This document shows, one piece after another, positions 24,501 to 33,500 of a stretch of DNA of 64,000 nt (positions are counted from its first letter, which is position 1; each line of letters starts with the position of its first letter). The translations under genes were made by a program, and so were the position numbers. The notes beneath the pieces are model-generated. The model searched no databases. It saw only the letters and a list, made by a program, of their open reading frames with translations, and was not told the DNA's origin. This stretch comes from Apilactobacillus zhangqiuensis (GTDB taxonomy: Bacteria > Bacillota > Bacilli > Lactobacillales > Lactobacillaceae), in the NCBI RefSeq assembly GCF_019656215.1, contig NZ_BPLK01000004.1, positions 62,001 through 126,000 on the forward strand, given 5' to 3'.

Positions 24501-27500
24501 AATCCAGCTTGAGCTTTCTTGTAACCGATTTGTTGTGCTTCAGCACTCAATGCATTATCTGCATTCATTGGTCTGTTACGAGTGTATGATCTAGCACCAA
24601 GACTTGATTGCATTCTACCTTGTCTGTATGCATCTCTATATGCATCTGTGTAAACTTTGGCTTGAGTTGAATCTGTTGGTTGACTATTGTCATTTACGGC
24701 GTTGGCACCATCTTTGTAACCATTAACAGTTGCGGCATATGCTGCTTTTTGAGTAGCATTTCTACCATTGTAAGAACTGCCTTGGTCTGGTGAATTGATG
24801 GCGTCATTTGCACCTTGATTTTTATCGTCAGACAACTTGATTCCGGCTTGGTAAGAAGGATTGCTGTTAGAACTTGTTGTTTCATTGTTTTCGTCATCGT
24901 AACCTTGTGATGCTGCTTGGTAACCGTGACTTTCAGCGTTACCTAAAGCATCGGTTGCACCTGACTTAGTGTTATTGCTATTTGCAGCAAAGTCTGTAAC
25001 CCCTTGCTTAGCAGCAGCCATTGCGGCAGCTTTAGCTTTGTTGTAAGAAGCTTGGTATTCAGCTGGTTGTTTTGAAATGTCACGAGTTGCACCGACTGTT
25101 CCATCGGCGAAACCAGCCTTAGCACCATTGAAGGTATTAACCATGTTAGTACCATTGTTGCTTGGTTTGGTTGCGTTGATGTTAGCTTGTGCTTCGTTGT
25201 AACCGTTTTGGGCATTTTGAACACCAGTGTCGTAAGCCATTTGTTGTTCAGGGTTCCAAGTTGAGTAGGCAGCTGGCTTGTTACCACTAAATGCGTTTTG
25301 AGCACCTAAGTTAGCCTTAGCCACCGCATCGTTGTAAGCATCTTGTTGAGCTGCGGTGTATGAGTTGGATTGAGTATCTGCACCCTTGTTGTCAGAAGGC
25401 TTGCTTGAAAGGGTATTTCCGGCATTGGCACCTTCTAGGTAACCATCCTTAGTACCGTAGTAAGCGTTCTTGGCATCTCCAGTTAATCCTGAATCATCCT
25501 TGTTACCTGGAGCAACTGCGGCATTTGAACCACTAGCTGTGGCAACCCCTTGGTTGAATCCAGTTACGTAAGGTTTATCAGTATTAGTTGGTTGAACAGA
25601 ACTTGAAGTTTGACCTGCTTGTTTACCATCTGAGAAACCACTAGCAGCGGTATTTACACCGGTTGCGTAGTTGTTATCTGATTGCTTAACTTTTTGATCA
25701 ACAGTTCCCTTGGTGTAGTCATTTGCACCAGCTTGTTGACGACCAGAAGCATTACCTTGGTTGTAGGCGTTTTGGTAAATTGCGTTGTCAGCTTCGGTTG
25801 TTTGGTTAGCGTTCTTGTTTGTTGAATCACCCTTAGTGCTTGCAGCACCGTCTTTGTAACCATCAACGGCACCTTTGTAACCTGATTGGTATGCACTAGC
25901 ATTAACGCTGTTTTGACGAGAAGCAGGTACTGAAGTATCGCTTGAAGTGTTTGGATCGTTCTTCACAGCATTGATACCATCGTTAGCACCGACTTCTTGT
26001 GAGTATGCCACTGCGTATAGAGGTGATGTGTTAGTTGTGTTTCTAGTGTTAGTTTGAGCATCGACTAAGGCTCCCATAGTGTCCTTGTAGCCAGGTTCGG
26101 CGTTAGCATTGATGTCTCGCTTGCCAGCTAGGAAGTCGTTCATAGCGTCTTGGTAACCCTTTTGAACGGACTTAGCCATATCGTATCCAGCTTTGGCATT
26201 TGGATTAGTTGGTTCACTTGTTGGGTTTGTGCTTAGTCCTTGCTTAAATCCGGCAGTGGCGTCGTTGTAAGCTTGTAGATATACAGCTTGGTTAGCAACT
26301 GTTGATTGACTGCTTGGATTTGCAACCAATCCAGACTTAAAGTCTGATAGACCTTCTTCACTAGCAATGATGGCATCATTGCCGGCCTTGTTGTAAGCCA
26401 TTACGTATGCTGCAGTGTGGCTTGAATCAACGGCAATTGGAGCAAATGTACCATTTTGTTTTACTGAAGCGATTACGTCAGCAACACCCTTGTAAGTGTC
26501 TGAATTAGAGTCACTTGCACTTGGTGAGGCCTTACCTTCAGCTGCTTGGTAGTCGGCCTTAGCTTGTTGACCTACTGCGTATCCACGGTTATATTCCTTA
26601 GAAACGTTGGCGTTGTTAGCACCACTAATTCCATCGGAGTAACCTGCTTGGGCATCAGTATAACCAGTTTCGTAGTTATTGTCTTCTGCACCCATTGAGC
26701 TACCCTTCAAGAAGTCGGTTGCACCGATTTCTTTTCTACCAACAGCATTACCTTGGTTGTAACCTGCTTGGTAAGCTGGGTTGTTCTTTTCAGGAGAAGC
26801 GTCTTTGTTAGCAGTTGATACTTGAGTGCTTGCGTTACCGTCATGGTAACCATCTAGGACTGCGTTGTATCCAGTCTTGTATGAACTAGCACTTGAAACT
26901 TGGTTGTTGTTAACAGCATCGTTTGGTCCAAGCTTTTGAGCAGTTGATGCTGATTGAGCTAGCTTGGTCATTGCATCGTTGATACCTAATTGTTGAGAAG
27001 CAACGATTGAGTATACTGCTGAGTTGCTTTGCTTGTTAACTTGATTGTTATTAGCATCGATGATTGCTTGGATGGCATCCTTGTAACCAACTAATTCTGG
27101 GTGAGCATTAGGGTTCAAGTTACCAGATTGAGCGTCTAATAGAGCCTTTTGGTATCCAGCTGAGTAAGTTTGTGCAGCTTGGATTCCGGCAGTTTGACTA
27201 GCGTTGGCACCAGTTGCGTTTGGATCAGTTAATCCTGCTTGGAAACCAACTTGAGCATCATTGTATGCTTGATCGTAAATCTTTTGAGGTTCACTGTATG
27301 GAAGACTTGCGTGACCTTGTCCACCGATGAAGTCATTGGCACCTTGAGTAGCACTTGCTCTTGCTTGGCTTAATGCTGTGTTGTATGCATTAGCGTATTC
27401 AGCGTTAACGCTGTCGCTAATTTGCTTGTCAGCAATCGCGTTCTTAGCGGCATCGGTAGTTGCGTTGTTGTAGTCATCCAATGCTTGTTTTGCACCAGCG

Positions 27501-30500
27501 TATGTTTGACTACCATCTGAAGCTTGATCATTTACGGCCTTAACGTAGCTATCGTGCTTGTTAGCACCAGCATCGTATCCGGCGATGTATGACTTGGACT
27601 TACCAGCTTCCATTTGGGTTTGTTGGCTAGGTCCGTTAATCAAACCATCTTGGTAACCTGACTTGGCGATGTTGTATCCATCAATGTATTCGTTGTTATC
27701 TGATTGGATAGGTTTACCATTTACGAAATCAGTAGCACCAATGTTAGTTTGGTTAGTTTGTCTTGATAGCTTAAATGCATTTTCGCTTAGATCGTTATCT
27801 TGACCAGCTGGAATTGATTGTTGGTTGTATTGGTAGTAAGCACCTTGGTAGATTGCCTTGTATGCTTCAGCTTGACCATTATCGTATCCAGAAGGAATGG
27901 TTAGATTGTTAATATCAACCTTAGTACCATTATCGAAGTCGTCCTTAGCTTGCTTCAAAGCAGCTTGAGCGGCAACGTAACCCTTGTAGGCAGTTGTAGT
28001 AGTGTCAGCTGGTTGACTTGAAGCCATTGCACCAGTGTAGATGTTCTTACCATATACATAACCTGTACTTTGGGCGTTTTCACTTGGCTTAGCATTATTT
28101 GCCTTAAATGCAGTCAATAGACCTGACTTAGCCTTGTCCCAACCGTTTTGGAATGCGAATCCGTCTAGGTTAGTTGGGTTGTTTGGATCGGTTCTAGTAG
28201 TTCCGTTAACGAAACCAATTGCACCATTAGTGTATGCAGTAACGGCATCTTGAGCAGCAATGTAGTAAACCTTCTTGTATAGACTTGATTTACTGTCTGC
28301 AGGTGTCTTAGTTACCCCACCATTTCTAACATCGTTAAATGCGTCAAAGACAGCTTGAGTAACGTCGTCACTTGCTGTGGTTGCAGGACTTGATTGGTTG
28401 TTAGCGTTTTGGAAGGCTTGTGCTTGAGCTTTACCTTCTGCTAGACCGGCTTGGAATGCGGGACCAGTGGTGATGAAACCTTGGTTCTTGTAATTGGTCA
28501 TATCTGAATCAGAAGTTGATCCAGTGATTCCAGCTTGGAATCCAAGTGCCTTGTTCAAGTAACCTTCACTGTATGCTGGTGTCTTATCATATTTGAATGC
28601 ACCAGTGTATGGAGTTTGATTATCAAAGTCACTTTGACCATTGTTGTATTCAGTTTGTAGTGAGTTGAATAGGATGTTGTAGAAAGCATTGTAGACAATA
28701 CTGTCCTTGTCCAAGTCACTTTGGTTTTGACCAGTACCTCTTAACATGTCGTTGTAAGCGTCGATTACGGCATTGCTTGCATCGTTGTTAGCGTAAGTGC
28801 TGGTTGGCAAACTAGTGTCGTTTTTAACATGAGTTGCTGTTGAAATGTTAGCAGCAGTGTTAATTGCTGCTTGGTAAGTAGCTTGACCTAGTTGGTAACC
28901 ATTTTGGTATTGTGGTGAGTTGCTGCTACTTGAACCTGATAGTCCATCTTGGAAACCAGCAAGAATTGCGTTAATAACAGCGTAGTAAGCTAATGTCTTA
29001 CCACCCTTATCTTGTGGTGTAGTAGCACCAGTTACTCGACCATATACCAAGTCATTGTAGGCTTGTGTACCTAGTTGTTGACCAACAGTCAATGCTTGGT
29101 TGTAAGCCAACTTGTAGATCTTGCTCTTGTTTGTAAGAGTAGTTGTTGTTTGTTGTGAATTTGGATTGTATGCACCATCACTGTACCCTTGTACGGTTGC
29201 ATTAAATGCATCGTCAGAATCGGCGTTAGCAGAAATGTTAGCTGGTTCTGAACTTGCATCGGTGTTGGCTGCATTAACCCCTGCTTGGAAGTTTTGGTAT
29301 TGAGTTGCACCAGCCTTGTATCCAGCTGAGTTAACGTTAGCACCATTTTGAGCAGTCTTTTGGTTGAAACCATCACTAGCATCGTTGTATCCAGCAACAC
29401 CGAATCCGTTGATTGGACTAGCATTACTCTTTAGGTATGCATTGTATCCATCGGCATATTCCTTGCTACCACGAGCGTCGATGAATTGACGTAATGCTTG
29501 GTATAGTGGTGCAGTTGTGTCGTTGGTTGCGTTGTAGGTAGTTCCTTGAAGGTTTGCCAAAGAACCGTAGAATGCGTCTACGGCAGCTCCATATGCAACT
29601 GTTGGATTATTTTGTGATGTGATGTTCTTTCCTTGAGCATCAAGCACTAGGAATGCTTGCTTTGCACCAACGTTTTGGGCGTTGAATGCGTAGTAACCAA
29701 TTGCGGTGGCACCGGCAGTGTCAGCTGTGTAGTTACCCGCATCTTCGATTCCTAGATCTTTATTAGTCTTACCTAGGTTACTCAAAGCGGTGTTCAATCC
29801 TGCACTAGCGGCGTTGAAACCGGCAGTGTAGTTGTTTTGGTAAGCAGCGGTTTGACCAGATGGAGTGCTTAGCTTTTGGTTGTTAGCAAAGGCGTTGGCA
29901 CCATCGATGTAACCTTGGGCGTCCTTTTGAGCTTGAACGTCTGCTGCGTACTTTTGAAGACCAGCATTAAAACCAATTACGTAAGAGTGATCGGTACTTG
30001 TAGTAGTTGGGTTTTGAGTAACTTGTGATTGACTGTATGCATCATTGTAACCTTGAGTAGCAGCGGCAATACCATCTGCGTACTTAGAGTCACTAGTTTG
30101 CACACTTGTATTAACTGAGTTATTTACATAGTCGTTAGCACCGGCAGTACGACGACCTTCGTCCATACCGTATTGGTAACCAGAGTTGTAAACGGCTGGT
30201 TGAGTGGTGTCCTTGTTGGTTGATGTTGGGTTAGTTCCAGCGGAACCATCCTTGTATCCATCAACGGCAGCTTGGTAACCAATCTTGTAAGAACTAGCTT
30301 CACTACTTTGGTTAGCGGCACTATCACTTGCTGTATGACTTGCACTAGCGTTAGCTAGAACAGCAGCAAGACCGTCTTTTTGACCTTGGGCAAATGCAGA
30401 TTGAGCTTGGTTGTATGCATTACGGTAAGTAGTTGCACGAATAGAGTTATCTGTTTGTGCGTAGGCTTGTGGTAATCCATTCTTGAAGTCACTAATTGCG

Positions 30501-33500
30501 TTTGCGGCAGCAATAGGTCCGATTGCGTTGATGTAACCAGCTAATTGAAGTTGGTTTAGACCTGTTTCTGGTTTACCTAATAGAGCTTGGTATGCACCAA
30601 ACTTAGCTTGTTTGTAAACCATTTGGTCAATTGCACTACCGTCTGGGTTCTTTTGAGTAGTTCCACTCAATTGACTTGGATCACTAGCTTGAGCTTCCTT
30701 AATCTTTGTGACATCCTTACCAGATACTGAGGCAACGGCTGCTTTAACAGCGTTAAATCCAGCTTGTGCTGAGTAGTATCCAGCAATCCCTGCAGGTGGA
30801 ATTGGAATATCAGATGATGGAGTTGCAGGTGGTAAGGTCTTTGACTTAGCACCATTTACCAATGATTTACCAATTAAGAAACCGTTTGTTTCTGGACGGT
30901 TTGAGTTAGCATCTGGATTATCTGCAGTTGAATCAGGCATAGTAATAGCGTTGTTAAAACCAATTACGGCTGATAGATATGCAGCTGCAGCGTTTGGATC
31001 GTTTTTGATACTGTTCCAACCAGAACCATTGAAACTACCGATAGTAAATGAACTACCAGCTTTTTCATCGTTCTTAAATGCATCGATGGCCTTCTTATCA
31101 GCAAGACCAATTTGAATACCAATGGCTGGGAAACCATCTAAGTTAAGATCATTACTTGAGTCAAATGAAGTCTTACCATTTTGACCAGTTAAAGTGTATA
31201 GGTAGTCAGTAGCACCCTTTAAGTAACTTTTGTTCTTGTATTGACCATAGTTCTTTTCGTTTCTAGCGGCAGTTAGACCGGCACGGTATGCTGCTTCTTG
31301 GTACCCCTTGATGAATGCATCTGGGTTAGCTGAGTTGTTGTAACTAGCTAATTGAGTGTAATCAGCATCTGGGTTATTAGGGTCGAATGCAGCATAACCG
31401 GCTACGGCACCATCGTATCCACTCAAGTAGTCAGCACTGGTTTGAACATTGAAGGTACGACCAGCCTTGGCGTTACCGTTACCATTGATGGAGTCATTGA
31501 TACCATCAGTAGTACCTTGGTTAGTTTGACCAACATTACCTTGACTAGTTTGCATAGCCCCATTGCTGTCGTACTTAACCTTACCGTTACTGTCCTTATT
31601 GTAACCTTCGGTGGTATTTGTGTATGTTGTACCATCTGTAGCTTGCACAACGGAACTGATTCCATAAGTAAGTCTCATTCCAGTGAATAAGTTGTTTACC
31701 AATGTCTTTGGAATGTTGAATGTGATTGGTACAACTTGGCCATCTTGGTAGTTGGATGGTAGTACCTTAGTGTCTGAGTATTGATTTGGATCGGCAGGAG
31801 CATTGCCGTTTGTAATTGTTGAGTTTGTGGCTGGGTTGTTAATCAATCTGTTTGGTAATCTGACAATTGATGAACTTCCTCCAACGTATACACCTACGTA
31901 GATTGGACCATTTGATGGGTCGTACTTAGCAATCTTAGCGTAAGCAGTTACTGTGGCTGTTCCGTCTGAATTCATGGTCTTGTTGATAGGACCTACGAAT
32001 GAAACTGATGGAACGTCACCAATTTCTAATCTATTAGGGTCGCTAATTGTCCCAGAAACGCTGTTTCCGGAGCTGTCGACACCTGTGTAGTTAGTTGAAC
32101 CTGAAGGCAAGTTAAAGTAGTAGAACAACTTGTTATCAACGGATACGGTGTATGCACTGATAGAGTTGTTACTAAATGATCCGGTATTTGGATTCTTTGC
32201 CAAAACAACGTGGCTGGCACCAACGTTGTTAATGTTCAAGTTACCGTAGAATGGAGTCATTCTTTGACCGGTACTATCTGTAGCAACGATTAAGTTACCA
32301 CGGTTACCAACGTTCATTGATCCACCAGAAGCAAAGTTGATAATACCGTTGTATGCAGCAGCTTGTCCTGGGTTGTTAGTTAATTTAATTTGAATTAAAC
32401 CACCGTTTAGGACGTTAACGTTTGTATTGGCCTTAAAGTCAAATACTTGGTTGTAAACGCCAGGTTGCATTGAATCTGTAAGGAAGTTAATGGCACCACC
32501 ATTAACGTTAATTGTGGTTGCACCCGCAGTTGCGATACCACCACCAGAGTAATTTCCACCACCGGCTTGTGAGTAACTTGGAATAATGTTCAAAACGGCA
32601 TCCTTATTAACATTTAGTTGGCCACCACCAGAGAAGTAAATTCCCCAGTCACCACCGTCATAAGTACTTTGACCATTATTTTGACCACGTGGAATCAATG
32701 TCATCTTGGAACCTTGTCCTAAAGTAACATTACCATTGGCGTTAATGATAGTAGCACCAGTTGATCTAGCAACTGTACCAAAGTAGTTAGCATTTGGTTC
32801 TAGAATGAAGTTGTTAATTTCAAGGTTTTCCTGATTACCTCCACCTTCAACGACAACTCCGTTAGAACCTACCCATGGAGAGTAGTATGTTGGGTTGGAA
32901 GTATCTTGAGGCACCAACACGTTAACGTTACCGGCAAAATAGGTATCGTTGTTAGTGGCACTCAATAATTGAGAACCAATGTAGTTGATGTTCTTGTAGT
33001 GTAGGGTTTGATTACTGCTTGCAGGCGCAAATGGACCGTAGTAGTTGTATCCATAAAGTGCTTGAATGTTTTGAATATTGATTTGAGAAGCAGTATTAAC
33101 TCTGTATGAAACACCGTGCATATCCAACATGTGGAATTGACCATCAACTGTGAATGGACCAGGATTACCGTTGTAAGTGTTGTTATTTTCACCAGCAAAT
33201 GGTGCACCGGTAAAGTCCACATCGGCAGCTAACTTAACTGTCTTAATGTTACCTGGAGTGCCACCCCCAGTTGAGTAGTTAGCTTGACCGTTAGTCATTA
33301 CAGCATCAAATTGGTTAGAGTTGGTAACATAAGCTATCCCTTGATTGATATTGTTTACAACATCATTAAAACCAGTAACATATGCTGAACCATATTGAGA
33401 TGATGTGATTGCCTTTGGCAAGTTGTTCTTTAGGTAGTTGTTCTTGCTATCGTATTGTGCCTTGATGGCATCCTTAGCACCAATGTACGCGAGGTCGTAT

